64,000 nt of DNA from Novosphingobium indicum (GTDB lineage Bacteria; Pseudomonadota; Alphaproteobacteria; Sphingomonadales; Sphingomonadaceae), in NCBI RefSeq assembly GCF_014645195.1, contig NZ_BMLK01000002.1, forward strand, positions 124,001 through 188,000, in the 5' to 3' direction. Below the pieces are notes generated by a model, which was not told the origin of the DNA, did not search any database, and worked only from the letters and a program-made list of their open reading frames with translations. Of this stretch, positions 29,542-37,725 are shown piece after piece; positions within the stretch are counted from its first letter, which is position 1; every line of letters begins with the position of its first letter. A program made the translations under genes and the position numbers.

Positions 29542-29660
29542 GCCGGAATGTTCCGCGTCGCTGACGGGCTCCAGCCAGTTGACGTTTTGCCCTCCTTGAA
29601 TTGCTGGATGGCATAGTGAGTGACAGCGCCAGTTGCCGTGGCGCCGTGCCAGTTAGCCCG
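29542..29660 (-). pseudogene. Remnant of a cupin-domain protein (C-terminal end)
   Basis: On the minus strand this stretch reads ANWHGATATGAVTHYAIQQF then, one frame over, QNVNWLEPVSDAEHSGE and a stop. Together these match the C-terminal end of small cupin proteins of the carboxymuconolactone-decarboxylase/cupin neighbourhood. One G appears lost from a GGGG run, causing the frame change, and the N-terminal part is gone, replaced by an SDR fragment on the other strand. It is a decayed gene. Identification rests on memory of the family, so moderate confidence. Confidence 0.5.
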
Positions 29661-29661
29661 T

Positions 29662-29868
29662 GCCCCGGGCATCATCGATACACTGATGGTGGCCGAGATG
29701 AAGGCACGCGAGACCGCCATCATGGATGAAATGATGCGCGACGTGCCGATCAAGCGGCTGGGCCAGGCCGAGGAAGTCGCCGCTGCCGTTATGTGGCCCA
29801 GCAGCCCGGGCGCAAGCTTTGTGGTGGGCCTCGTTCTCCCGGTCGATGACGGATGCGTGGCGCGCTGA
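29662..29868 (+). pseudogene. Remnant of a short-chain dehydrogenase (C-terminal end)
   Basis: The plus strand encodes PGIIDTLMVAEMK...PIKRLGQAEEVAAAVMWPSSPGASFVVG...PVDDG, the recognisable last quarter of a classical SDR. The nucleotide-binding and catalytic parts are missing, and the upstream sequence belongs to a cupin remnant on the other strand. The open frame starting at 29620 is therefore not a functional gene. Together with the cupin fragment this marks a past deletion or rearrangement. Confidence 0.65.
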
Positions 29869-29905
29869 TCGGCGCGGTCCGTCCCGAGTCTCCGAGGAAA
29901 AAGTC

Positions 29906-30148
29906 ATGCCGGATGTCAGTGTGAAAATGCAGGCAGGGCGCAGCGATGCCGATAAGCGGGCGCTGGCCGACAAGATCACGGATGCCATCCGCGATACTCC
30001 CGTAGACGGTCCCGGATTGGTCTCGGTGGCGATAGAGAATGTTCCGCCATCGCAATGGATGAGCAGCGTCTACGGCTCCGATCTCCAGAATAACGAGGAC
30101 GAGGTGTTCGGGCGGTTCGGGCGGCCGAGCTACAGCCCGCTCGCCTGA
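29906..30148 (+). CDS. Tautomerase-family small protein
   Basis: This 80-residue protein starts MPDVSVKMQAGRSDADKRALADK, keeping the proline after methionine that is the catalytic base of 4-oxalocrotonate tautomerase enzymes. The length and the helix that follows fit the family. GAGGAAA lies upstream of the ATG. It sits between the gene remnants and the MFS transporter; it may be a leftover from a catabolic gene group. Confidence 0.8.
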   Translation: MPDVSVKMQAGRSDADKRALADKITDAIRDTPVDGPGLVSVAIENVPPSQWMSSVYGSDLQNNEDEVFGRFGRPSYSPLA

Positions 30149-30182
30149 ACCGGATGCAATCCGAGGAGTTTATCGCCCCAAG

Positions 30183-31577
30183 ATGGCCGATCTGCAGAAT
30201 ACCGAAACTCTTGCCGCACCCATGCCTTGCCCCGTCGAAAAGACGGGGGCGGCATTGGCCGTCGTGTCGCTGGCAACGGCGCTCGTCCTTGCCGTGTTCA
30301 CGATCCCGCTGACGACGCTGGGCACCACGTCGGCTGCGCTCGGGTCGGGGGCAGGTGGGCAGGCCTGGATCTTGAGCGGCATGCCGCTGGGGTGCGCCAT
30401 CGGGCTGCTGCCCGGGGGAGCCCTTGGAGACGATTATGGCAGGCGGCGGGTGTTCAATGCCGGTCTGGCGGTACTGGCTCTGGCGCTCGGTGCCGGTCTG
30501 TTCGTGTCCAGCACGGGCGGGTTGATCGTCTTGCGCGTGCTGCAAGGCGTCGGCGGTGCTGCGGTCATGGCTTGCGGTCTTGGGCTGCTGGCCAAGATAT
30601 TTCCGGTGCCTGCCGACCGGGCCCACTCTACCGCCATATGGGCGGCGGCTCTGGGCGGCGGTGTCGCTGTCGGTCCGATCTTCGCCGCCTTCGTGGACAG
30701 CCTGGCCGGCTGGCGGGCGGTCTATGGTCTGGAAGCGCTGCTGGCCGCTGCGCTCGTTGTCGGCGGCATCTGCTTCCTCCCGGAGTCGAAAGCCGAAAAG
30801 GCCCGACCGGTCGACTTCGCGGGAACGCTGACGCTGGGCGTCGGCATGGCCGCGCTGCTGAGCGGCATGACCGAGGCGCGGGCCGATCCCGCACGTCCGC
30901 TCGTCGTAGCGCTGCTCGTAGGCGGCGCCGTGCTGCTGTGCTCGTTCGTCGTCATCGAATATCGCAAGCGCCAGCCGATGCTCGATCTATCGCTGTTCCG
31001 CCGCGGAGACTTTACGGGAGCGATCCTGGGCGCGTTCTTTTCGGGCACCGGGGTGCTGGCCATCATGTCCTTCGTGCCCACCGTGCTCCATCGGGCTTAT
31101 GGGACGTCTCCCATTGTCGGCGCCTTCGTTCTCCTCGCCTGGTCGGCGATGACAGCCATCGCCGCGCTGCTGGCGAAGCGCCTGCCGGACTGGGCGACGC
31201 CGGACCGGGTGATTGTCGCCGGTCTGCTGGCCTGCGGGGCAGGGCAGGCGGCCACGGGCTTCGCGGGCCCTGACGGCAGCTTTGTGCACTTCCTGCCCGG
31301 CATGCTGCTGGCAGGAAGTGCCAACGGCCTGCTCAATGCGGCCCTGGGCCAGCAGGCGATCGACAGCGTGCCGCCGGAAAGGGCCGCGATGGGAAGCGGC
31401 GCGAACAATACCGCGCGCTATCTGGGCTCGGCTACAGGCCTGACGTTGGCAGCGGTACTCGTGGCCCATGCCGGGGATGACGTGCTCCACGGCTGGAACG
31501 TGGCAGTGATCGTTTCGGCCACGCTCACGCTGCTGGGCGCAGTGGGTGTGATCGCGGCGCAGCGCCTTCGCGGCTGA
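30183..31577 (+). CDS. MFS transporter of the DHA2-like drug/solute type
   Basis: This 464-residue integral membrane protein has 12-14 hydrophobic segments. Motif A-like residues appear in GGALGDDYGRRRVFNAG, and motif C-type glycine-rich stretches follow. It probably exports a small molecule with proton exchange. The tautomerase gene ends 34 bases upstream. It is the last gene before the nitrogen-fixation island, whose first promoter lies just after its stop. Confidence 0.87.
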   Translation: MADLQNTETLAAPMPCPVEKTGAALAVVSLATALVLAVFTIPLTTLGTTSAALGSGAGGQAWILSGMPLGCAIGLLPGGALGDDYGRRRVFNAGLAVLALALGAGLFVSSTGGLIVLRVLQGVGGAAVMACGLGLLAKIFPVPADRAHSTAIWAAALGGGVAVGPIFAAFVDSLAGWRAVYGLEALLAAALVVGGICFLPESKAEKARPVDFAGTLTLGVGMAALLSGMTEARADPARPLVVALLVGGAVLLCSFVVIEYRKRQPMLDLSLFRRGDFTGAILGAFFSGTGVLAIMSFVPTVLHRAYGTSPIVGAFVLLAWSAMTAIAALLAKRLPDWATPDRVIVAGLLACGAGQAATGFAGPDGSFVHFLPGMLLAGSANGLLNAALGQQAIDSVPPERAAMGSGANNTARYLGSATGLTLAAVLVAHAGDDVLHGWNVAVIVSATLTLLGAVGVIAAQRLRG

Positions 31578-31616
31578 GGGCCGGCTTTGTCGCCAGTGGG
31601 CGAATGTCGACACCTT

Positions 31617-31632
31617 TGTCGCAGACCCGACA
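31617..31632. promoter_or_regulatory. NifA upstream activator site for fdx-LRV operon
   Basis: TGTCGCAGACCCGACA matches TGT-N10-ACA exactly and lies in a wider palindrome, CTTTGTCG...CGACAAAG. It is centred about 60 bases upstream of the sigma-54 element. Confidence 0.8.
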
Positions 31633-31677
31633 AAGCCTGCGAACATGAAATCGCCGAGTTTCAGCCGTTTAGGGTGC

Positions 31678-31692
31678 TGGCATGGTTCCTGC
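31678..31692 (+). promoter_or_regulatory. Sigma-54 promoter of fdx-LRV-nifT-SIR2 operon
   Basis: TGGCATGGTTCCTGC matches the -24/-12 consensus TGGCACG-N4-TTGC with two changes and correct GG-N10-GC spacing. It precedes the ferredoxin start by 34 bases. Confidence 0.75.
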
Positions 31693-31726
31693 TTTGCTTT
31701 CGGAAAACGACAGCAGGAGACCATCC

Positions 31727-31921
31727 ATGGCTTACAAGATCATTGCTTCGCAGTGCACCGGGTGCAGTGCCTGCGAGTTCGAGTGCCCCAATGCGGCGAT
31801 CTCGATGAAGGGCGATACCTTCATCATCGATCCCAACAAGTGCACCGAATGCGAAGGGCAGTACGACCACCCGCAGTGCGACACCGTCTGCCCTGTGCCC
31901 AAGACCTGCGTGCCGGCCTGA
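31727..31921 (+). CDS. 2x[4Fe-4S] ferredoxin, FdxN-like, first copy
   Basis: This 64-residue ferredoxin has two cysteine clusters: [12 protein letters not shown] near residues 9-20 and [18 protein letters not shown]. Such ferredoxins donate electrons in nitrogen-fixing cells, some to NifB. It is the first gene of the operon behind the sigma-54 promoter. A paralogue follows nifB downstream; the two share MA[YF]KI[IV]ASQCT and FIIDP-type stretches. The start is the ATG just before AYKIIASQC; a longer frame has no support. Confidence 0.9.
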   Translation: MAYKIIASQCTGCSACEFECPNAAISMKGDTFIIDPNKCTECEGQYDHPQCDTVCPVPKTCVPA

Positions 31922-31945
31922 GCTGCAACGTCCGGGAAGCGGCCG

Positions 31946-32797
31946 ATGACGGACGACGACCTCGGACTAGCGCTGGACTGGAAAGGGCGGCCCATTCGCT
32001 GCCGCGAATGCGATCACCAGCAGATCAACGCGATGGGGCTTTGCGCCAAGGGCAAAGCCTGCATCCGGGATCGCCGCGCGCGGCGGGTGGAGCGCTTCTT
32101 GAAAGGGAACCCCGATCTTGCCGACCAGTACCTCGATCATCCCTACTTCGAAGTTCGGGCCGGGGCGGCACGTTATGCCAACCTTTTCCGGTTGCCGCCG
32201 CTGCTTGCCGATCCGGAACCCGAAGTGCGGGCCATGGCAACGCTCCGGCTTCCTGAAGAGCGGATTCGCCGCATGATCCGGGACGAGGATACCGACGTGC
32301 GCATTGCCGCCGCCTCGCGCCTCAAGGGGGCTGATCTGATGCCCGCCGTCAAGGACGATGCCTACATGGTGCGCATTACCGCAGTACGCCGCATGCCGGT
32401 GGAAATGCTGCCGCTGGTTCGCCATGATCCCGATCCGGAAGTGCGGGCCTGGGTGGCGCGGCGTATCGACGTGCGCGCGCTGCCGGACATGTGTTTCGAT
32501 CCCGATCCGCTGGTGCGGCGGCTGGTGGCCGAGCGTCTGCCGCTTGACCAGTTGCGCCTGCTGCTGACGGACAGCGATTTCCGGGTCCGCTTTACCGTCG
32601 CAGAGCGTGTCGCCGAGGAGGAACTCGCGCCGCTTCTGGAAGACCCGGAACACGCCATCCGCGACATTGCCCGCGAGCGGATCGGGCAGGTCCCGGCGCT
32701 CGCGCATCTTCTCGAAAACGGCCCGGTGACGCCCTTGAGGCTGCTGGAATCCGAACCGTCCCCTGCGGACCCATCGCCCAAGGAGCCCCGTCGATGA
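31946..32797 (+). CDS. LRV protein: Fe-S domain plus leucine-rich variant repeats
   Basis: The 283-residue protein has an N-terminal [4Fe-4S] domain with C19, C22, C33 and C39 (RCRECDHQQ, GLCAKGKACI), then about eight 24-residue helical repeats of the form DPDPEVRAWVARR and DEDTDVRIAAASRL. This is the architecture of the LRV protein of Azotobacter vinelandii, known from its nif region; its function is not settled. It overlaps nifT by 4 bases. Confidence 0.88.
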   Translation: MTDDDLGLALDWKGRPIRCRECDHQQINAMGLCAKGKACIRDRRARRVERFLKGNPDLADQYLDHPYFEVRAGAARYANLFRLPPLLADPEPEVRAMATLRLPEERIRRMIRDEDTDVRIAAASRLKGADLMPAVKDDAYMVRITAVRRMPVEMLPLVRHDPDPEVRAWVARRIDVRALPDMCFDPDPLVRRLVAERLPLDQLRLLLTDSDFRVRFTVAERVAEEELAPLLEDPEHAIRDIARERIGQVPALAHLLENGPVTPLRLLESEPSPADPSPKEPRR

Positions 32798-33012
32798 AAG
32801 TCATGATCCGCCGCGCCGAGGGCGTACTCTCCGCCTATGTTCCCAAGAAGGACCTTGAAGAGCCGATCGTCGAGCTGGAACGCGAGACGATCTGGGGCGG
32901 CTGGGCGAAGCTCGCCAACGGCTGGGTGCTCGAAATGCCAGAAATGGCCGAAAACACCCCGCTGCCGATCACGGTCGACGCCCGCAAGCGCGTCGCGGCC
33001 GAGGAGGATTGA
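32794..33012 (+). CDS. nifT: Putative nitrogen fixation protein NifT/FixU
   Basis: This 72-residue protein starts MKVMIRRAEGVLSAYVPKKDLEE and includes ETIWGGWAKLANGW, the signature of NifT/FixU. Family members are co-expressed with nitrogenase and are dispensable in several species; role unclear. It starts inside the LRV stop and is followed by the SIR2-like gene after 2 bases. Confidence 0.92.
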   Translation: MKVMIRRAEGVLSAYVPKKDLEEPIVELERETIWGGWAKLANGWVLEMPEMAENTPLPITVDARKRVAAEED

Positions 33013-33014
33013 AC

Positions 33015-33857
33015 ATGACGCACGACGTTCTTGAAAATCCGCTGGTGCTGCTCGACGAAGTGCGGGCGGGGCTCCAGGGCGGCACTATGGTGCCCTATCT
33101 GGGCCCCGGCATATCGGCCCTGCGGGAGCAGGAAGCGCCCATGGCGCCCGAGGCTCTGGCCGATTTCTTCGCGAGCAAGACCGCACTGCCCAAGCGGGCG
33201 CGCGGCAATCCCTGGGCCGCTGCCCAGTACATCGAAAGTTATCGGTTTCGCGACACGGTAACGCTGTGGATGCAGGAGGCCTTCGCCGCGCCGGTTCCGC
33301 CGTCGCCCTTCCATCTCTGGCTGGCTGGCCTCTCGCTGCCGCTCATCGTCGATACCTGGTATGCTGGCGAAATGCGTGCGGCTCTAGCCGGGCATTACGA
33401 TTGGGCCGAAGTGCAGGGCATAACCCGCGCCGGCATTGGCGAGGACCGCTGGTTCCGTTTCTATAATGAAGAGGGCAACGCCATCGATGCGGAGCAGGCG
33501 GCCAAGGCCCGGACACTGCTCTACACGCCGCATGGCTGCATTGCGCCGGACGCCAATTTCCTGATTTCGGATGCCGACTATGTTGAGGTCCTCACCGAGA
33601 TCGACATTCAGACGCCGATCCCCGAGGAAGTCCGCCAGCGCCGCACCGGCATGAGCTTCGTCTTTCTCGGCTGCCATTTCCACGATCAGCTGCTGCGCAC
33701 TTATGCCCGGCAAGTTAAGAAGCGGTCTTCCGACCGTCATTACGTGGTGGTCGATCCCGAAACGCTGACGCGCAACGAAAGGCGCTTCCTCGACGAACAG
33801 GGCATCGTCGCCATCGACATGCCGCTCGGCGAAGCGATCGAGCGCCTGCTTACCTAG
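33015..33857 (+). CDS. SIR2-like domain protein in nif operon
   Basis: This 280-residue protein shows the SIR2_2-type pattern: a glycine-rich start MVPYLGPGISALRE near residue 27, the middle element LLYTPHGCIAPDANFLISDADY comparable to the KLHG...LT..DY block, and FVFLGCHFHDQLLRTYA matching the FLGYSFSD block. Family members bind NAD and some hydrolyse it. Its role beside nifT is unknown. GGAGG lies upstream of the ATG. The operon ends here; 281 bases to nifB hold that gene's promoter. Confidence 0.78.
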   Translation: MTHDVLENPLVLLDEVRAGLQGGTMVPYLGPGISALREQEAPMAPEALADFFASKTALPKRARGNPWAAAQYIESYRFRDTVTLWMQEAFAAPVPPSPFHLWLAGLSLPLIVDTWYAGEMRAALAGHYDWAEVQGITRAGIGEDRWFRFYNEEGNAIDAEQAAKARTLLYTPHGCIAPDANFLISDADYVEVLTEIDIQTPIPEEVRQRRTGMSFVFLGCHFHDQLLRTYARQVKKRSSDRHYVVVDPETLTRNERRFLDEQGIVAIDMPLGEAIERLLT

Positions 33858-33955
33858 TCCCTCGCGACCCGACTTGTGCGACGAGCCTGGAGTGGAACGC
33901 CTGCACCGTCTCCCTTGGGAGGCGGTGCTTTTGTATTGGTTGACCGTGTCGTGTC

Positions 33956-33971
33956 TGTCGCGGTCGCGACA
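33956..33971. promoter_or_regulatory. NifA upstream activator site for nifB operon
   Basis: TGTCGCGGTCGCGACA matches TGT-N10-ACA and is a near-perfect palindrome with 7-base arms. It lies 84 bases upstream of the sigma-54 element. Confidence 0.85.
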
Positions 33972-34055
33972 ATGAGACAAAGCGCACGGAGAAAACCCGA
34001 CACGATCTGCTGCATTGCGGCATTGAAAGTCCGGGAAATGCGCCGTTCCCGGTTT

Positions 34056-34070
34056 TGGCACGGTGTTTGC
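34056..34070 (+). promoter_or_regulatory. Sigma-54 promoter of nifB operon
   Basis: TGGCACGGTGTTTGC is an exact match to TGGCACG-N4-TTGC, 68 bases upstream of the nifB start. Confidence 0.93.
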
Positions 34071-34138
34071 GATGCAGCATCCATCGTCAAACCGCGGGCG
34101 AGCTTCCCGCCGCCGCGCGACACAAACGGGGAGTTTCC

Positions 34139-35701
34139 ATGACCGAAGCCGTGTTCCCGGAAGGACAGTCCAGCCAACCCGCCGTCGATATCGGCGACGT
34201 CATGCAGAAGCTAGCCGAGCACAAGGGCTGCGGCACTGAAGGGGGGAGTGGCAAGGCCAGCTGTGGCAGCAGCGCCGGCCCCGCCGACATGGCGCCCGAA
34301 ATCTGGGAGAAGGTGAAAAACCATCCCTGCTATTCCGAAGAAGCGCACCACCACTATGCCCGCATGCACGTGGCTGTGGCGCCCGCCTGCAATATCCAGT
34401 GCAACTATTGCAACCGCAAGTACGATTGCGCCAACGAGAGCCGTCCCGGGGTCGTTTCCGAACGGCTGACGCCCGAGCAGGCCTCAAAGAAGGTGCTGGC
34501 CGTCGCATCGACCATTCCGCAGATGACCGTGCTCGGCATTGCCGGCCCGGGCGATCCGCTCGCCAATCCGGGCAAGACTTTCGAGACCTTCCGTCTCATC
34601 AGCGAGGTCGCGCCCGACATCAAGCTGTGCCTGTCGACAAATGGCCTCGCGCTGCCCGACTGGGTGGACGAGATCGCGAAGTACAAGGTCGATCACGTCA
34701 CGATCACGATCAACATGGTCGACCCTGAGATCGGCCAGCACATCTATCCCTGGATCTTCTGGGAGAACAAGCGCCTGCAGGGCTACGAGGCGGCCAAGAT
34801 CCTGACCGAACGCCAGCTTCTCGGCCTCGAAATGCTCACCGAGCGCGGCATTCTCGCCAAGATCAACTCGGTGATGATCCCGGGCATCAACGACAAGCAC
34901 CTTGTCGAGGTCAACAAGGCGGTGAAATCGCGCGGGGCCTTCCTGCACAATATCATGCCGCTGATCTCGGCGCCCGAGCACGGCACCGTCTTCGGTCTCA
35001 ACGGTCAGCGCGGCCCGACCGCGCAGGAGTTGAAGGCGCTGCAGGACGAGTGCGAAGGCGACATGAACATGATGCGTCATTGCCGCCAGTGCCGCGCCGA
35101 CGCCGTCGGTCTGCTGGGCGAGGATCGCTCGGCCGAGTTCACCACCGACAAGATTATGGCGATGGACGTCGAATATGATGCCAAAGGTCGCAAGGCCTAC
35201 CAGCAGGCAGTCGAATCCGAACGTCAGGCCAAGGTCGAGGCGAAGAAGAGCGAACTCGACGGTCTGGAAAAGGCCGGTGACAAGAAGCTGCTGGTTGCCG
35301 TCGCCACCAAGGGCCACGGCATCATCAACGAACACTTCGGTCACGCCAAGGAGTTCCAGATCTACGAGCTTTCCGCCAAGGGCGCCAAGTTCGTCGGCCA
35401 CCGCCGCGTCGATCTCTACTGCCAGGGCGGCTATGGTGAGGAAGACGCGCTCGATACGGTCATCACCGCGATCAACGACTGCCATGCCGTCTTCGTCTCG
35501 AAGATCGGCGGCTGCCCCAAGGCCGATCTTACCGCCGCCGGTATCGAACCGGTCGACCAGTACGCGCACGAGTTCATCGAGCAATCGGCGCTGGTCTGGT
35601 TCAAGGACTATCTGGCCAAGCTTGAGGCGGGCGAGATCGTCCATGTCGACCGCGGCGATGCAGCCATCCGCCAGGGTGCGCTGCTCAGCCAGGCGAGCTG
35701 A
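34139..35701 (+). CDS. nifB: NifB, radical SAM FeMo-co core synthase
   Basis: The 520-residue protein builds the 8Fe-9S-carbide precursor of FeMo-co. The radical SAM cysteines are C84, C88 and C91 (CNIQCNYC), preceded by [14 protein letters not shown]. The C-terminal third is a NifX-like domain ([21 protein letters not shown]), the full-length form found in most proteobacteria. A cysteine-rich glycine linker lies near residues 30-45. It is the first gene of the longest accessory nif operon; the ferredoxin gene follows after 5 bases. Confidence 0.96.
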   Translation: MTEAVFPEGQSSQPAVDIGDVMQKLAEHKGCGTEGGSGKASCGSSAGPADMAPEIWEKVKNHPCYSEEAHHHYARMHVAVAPACNIQCNYCNRKYDCANESRPGVVSERLTPEQASKKVLAVASTIPQMTVLGIAGPGDPLANPGKTFETFRLISEVAPDIKLCLSTNGLALPDWVDEIAKYKVDHVTITINMVDPEIGQHIYPWIFWENKRLQGYEAAKILTERQLLGLEMLTERGILAKINSVMIPGINDKHLVEVNKAVKSRGAFLHNIMPLISAPEHGTVFGLNGQRGPTAQELKALQDECEGDMNMMRHCRQCRADAVGLLGEDRSAEFTTDKIMAMDVEYDAKGRKAYQQAVESERQAKVEAKKSELDGLEKAGDKKLLVAVATKGHGIINEHFGHAKEFQIYELSAKGAKFVGHRRVDLYCQGGYGEEDALDTVITAINDCHAVFVSKIGGCPKADLTAAGIEPVDQYAHEFIEQSALVWFKDYLAKLEAGEIVHVDRGDAAIRQGALLSQAS

Positions 35702-35706
35702 CGGCC

Positions 35707-35925
35707 ATGGCCTTCAAGATTGTCGCCAGCCAGTGCACCAACTGCACCGCCTGCGAGGCGCTCTGCCCCAATGAGGCGATATCGGAGGCGAAGGGCACTT
35801 TCGTCATCGATCCCGCCAAGTGCACCGAGTGCATCGGTCACTTCGACGATCCGCAGTGTGTTGCCATCTGTCCCGTGGACAACACCTGCGTGATCGACAG
35901 CGCCTATCCCCGGTATCAGGCGTAA
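35707..35925 (+). CDS. fdxN: 2x[4Fe-4S] ferredoxin FdxN
   Basis: This 72-residue ferredoxin, with [12 protein letters not shown] and [18 protein letters not shown], follows nifB directly, a placement typical for FdxN, the electron donor thought to serve NifB. It is a paralogue of the ferredoxin at the head of the fdx-LRV operon, with a longer tail. Confidence 0.92.
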   Translation: MAFKIVASQCTNCTACEALCPNEAISEAKGTFVIDPAKCTECIGHFDDPQCVAICPVDNTCVIDSAYPRYQA

Positions 35926-35938
35926 GGAGGTCGGGGTG

Positions 35939-36484
35939 ATGGATGGGCCGTTCTTCGAAGGCTTTGGCGGGGCATCGGACGCTGTGGAGCGTTCGATCCT
36001 TGCCAGTCCGCTGCTTGGTGGTGGGCTACCGGCAGAGGCACGCGCCCATCTCGACAAGGCGGCCGAGCGCTATGCCATGACCGATGTGGCTGAAACGCAC
36101 CTGTTTCAGGCCGAGGCTATCGCCCCCGATCACGCCGCCGTGCTGATCGCGCTCTACCGCTTCTACTTCTATAAGGGACGACTGGCCGAAGCGCTCGACG
36201 TAGCCCGTGCCTGTGTCGAGAAGGCAATGCGGCTCAATGTGCTGGGCGACGACTGGCGCCGGGTGGCGCCCGAAGACGCGGCTTTCGGTGAATGGGAAGC
36301 GCTGTTGCCGCGCTTTTTTCTCTTCAGCCTGAAGGGCTTCGCCTACCTCTCGATGCGGCTCGGCAAGCTCGATCAGGGGCGCGAGGCCGCCGAAAAGCTT
36401 CTCGAACTCGACCCGCGCGACCGCATCGGCGCGCAGGTCCTCATCGATGTTCTCGACCGCATGGAGGAGGAAGCCGATGACTAA
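35939..36484 (+). CDS. TPR-like helical protein in nifB operon
   Basis: This 181-residue protein contains tetratricopeptide-like helices (HLFQAEAIAPDHAAVLIALYRFYFYKG and LSMRLGKLDQGREAAEKLLELDPRD). No enzyme motif is seen, so it is probably a protein-binding factor. AAGGAGGT precedes the start. Its tail overlaps nifZ by 8 bases. Similar genes of unknown role are known near nifB and nifZ in other diazotrophs. Confidence 0.75.
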   Translation: MDGPFFEGFGGASDAVERSILASPLLGGGLPAEARAHLDKAAERYAMTDVAETHLFQAEAIAPDHAAVLIALYRFYFYKGRLAEALDVARACVEKAMRLNVLGDDWRRVAPEDAAFGEWEALLPRFFLFSLKGFAYLSMRLGKLDQGREAAEKLLELDPRDRIGAQVLIDVLDRMEEEADD

Positions 36485-36806
36485 TATCGTGCGCGACAGC
36501 GATGTCGTCGAACTCAATGGCCCGCCGGCCTTCCGCTACGGTGAGCGGGTCCGGGCCAAGCGGCTGGTGCGCAACGACGGCACTTATGCCGGCAAGGAAA
36601 TCGGAGACTTGCTGGTGAAAAAGGGCGAGGAAGGGGTGATCGTCTCGATCGGCACTTTCCTCCAGCAGTTCTACATCTACGGCGTCGAGTTCCTGGAGAG
36701 TGGCAACCGCGTCGGCATGAAGCGGCGCGAGCTGCTGCCGGTGTGGGAGAACGAGGAAGAGGACGAACTGCCTTGCGCGCTCCCGGCGAGGAGGGTCGGC
36801 GCATGA
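36477..36806 (+). CDS. nifZ: NifZ, P-cluster maturation factor
   Basis: This 109-residue protein has the NifZ fold seen in FRYGERVRAKRLVRNDGTYAGKEIGDLLVKKGEEGVIVSI, followed by VEFLESGNRVGMKRRELL. NifZ is required for forming the second P-cluster of NifDK. It overlaps the TPR gene and the second NifZ-like gene on both sides, so the three are translated together. Confidence 0.9.
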   Translation: MTNIVRDSDVVELNGPPAFRYGERVRAKRLVRNDGTYAGKEIGDLLVKKGEEGVIVSIGTFLQQFYIYGVEFLESGNRVGMKRRELLPVWENEEEDELPCALPARRVGA

Positions 36807-37054
36807 TGGACCTTCGCGAACCCGTTTACGGTTGGGGCGAACGCGTGATTGCCGCCGTCGATCTCGTCAATGACGGCAGCTATCCGGGTGTGGCCGCAGA
36901 AGCTGTTCTGGCGGCCACCGGAACACCCGGCGAAATCGTCAATGTCGGCCATCACGCGGATTCCAACACGCCCGTCTATCTCGTCGAGTTCCTTTCGGAA
37001 TCCGGCAGCCCGCTGGTTGTCGGATGTTTCGAGGAAGAGTTGTTAAGGCCCTGA
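36803..37054 (+). CDS. Second, shorter NifZ-domain protein
   Basis: This 83-residue protein resembles the N-terminal NifZ domain (YGWGERVIAAVDLVNDGSYPG, GTPGEIVNVG, YLVEFL). It overlaps nifZ by 4 bases. Tandem nifZ-like genes occur in a few alphaproteobacteria. Whether the short form replaces or assists NifZ is unknown. Confidence 0.82.
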   Translation: MMDLREPVYGWGERVIAAVDLVNDGSYPGVAAEAVLAATGTPGEIVNVGHHADSNTPVYLVEFLSESGSPLVVGCFEEELLRP

Positions 37055-37066
37055 GGGAGAGCGACA

Positions 37067-37435
37067 ATGTCCATTGCCTCGACCCTTCGCCGCCGCACTG
37101 CAGAGCCGATGGTCGCGCGCCAGCCGAACGAGATCGATCTCATGCGCGTCTCGCGCTCGCTCGAAGGGCGTGAACGCTATCGTTACGTGACGCCGACGGT
37201 GCTCCCGGTTTCGGACGGCTACCTCGTGCGCAGCCCCTGTTGCTCGCGCAACGTCGACCCCGATGGCGGCGAGATCGACGTGGCGCTGCTGACCTGGGAC
37301 GAGCGGCGCGGCGAATGGTCGCTGTCCCGCCGCGATCACGCAGCGGAATGCTGGGTAGAGGATGGCCGGTTCGCGCGGCTGGGTGAATTGCTCACGCGTC
37401 TCGCGGTCGATCCGGCCCGTCAGTTCTGGCAATGA
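37067..37435 (+). CDS. Unknown nif-linked protein, 122 aa
   Basis: No family was recognised with confidence. The protein has a basic N-terminus, a CC pair at C58-C59 (RSPCCSRNVD), and a third cysteine at C95 (HAAECWVED), which could bind metal or an Fe-S intermediate. It begins 12 bases after the second nifZ and ends 14 bases before another small unknown gene, all in the nifB operon. Expression with nifB suggests an accessory role in cofactor or protein maturation, but that is inference only. Confidence 0.7.
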   Translation: MSIASTLRRRTAEPMVARQPNEIDLMRVSRSLEGRERYRYVTPTVLPVSDGYLVRSPCCSRNVDPDGGEIDVALLTWDERRGEWSLSRRDHAAECWVEDGRFARLGELLTRLAVDPARQFWQ

Positions 37436-37449
37436 GGAAGGGCAGAAGC

Positions 37450-37725
37450 ATGGCGATCGAAGCGGAAGACATCGCCCGGATAGACGCGCTGTCGCGCGCA
37501 TTGAAGGACAGCGTGGAGCCCGCCAGCGTGGCCTATGCGCTGCAACGTCTCGTGCCCGATCTTACGCTGCGCCATTGCGACGCCTCGGACGTGCTGGAAG
37601 AGCCGTTTCGCACTGTGGGGGGATGCGACCTCCATCTGCTCGACACCTCGGAACACTGCATCCGCGTGACCGAAGTTCCTGCCGAAGCGACCGGCATCCT
37701 TCTGGCGGCAAAGGTGCCGGCATGA
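37450..37725 (+). CDS. Unknown small nif-linked protein, 91 aa
   Basis: This 91-residue protein lacks known motifs. It contains two cysteines near the middle (LRHCDASD and VGGCDLHLL) and a third near HCIRV. It overlaps the start of the aminotransferase-like gene by 4 bases. The placement in many nif clusters of small proteins of this kind is suggested by its context but could not be confirmed here. Confidence 0.65.
   Translation: MAIEAEDIARIDALSRALKDSVEPASVAYALQRLVPDLTLRHCDASDVLEEPFRTVGGCDLHLLDTSEHCIRVTEVPAEATGILLAAKVPA

Noticed and set aside
29620..29664. Start of an 82-residue open frame before the SDR remnant
   Set aside because: The first codons come from the antisense of the cupin remnant; only the later part resembles an SDR, so the frame is not a real gene.
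31617..31632. Possible alternative reading of the CTTTGTCG palindrome as an operator for the MFS gene
   Set aside because: It lies after the MFS stop and matches the NifA site with a sigma-54 element in the right place.
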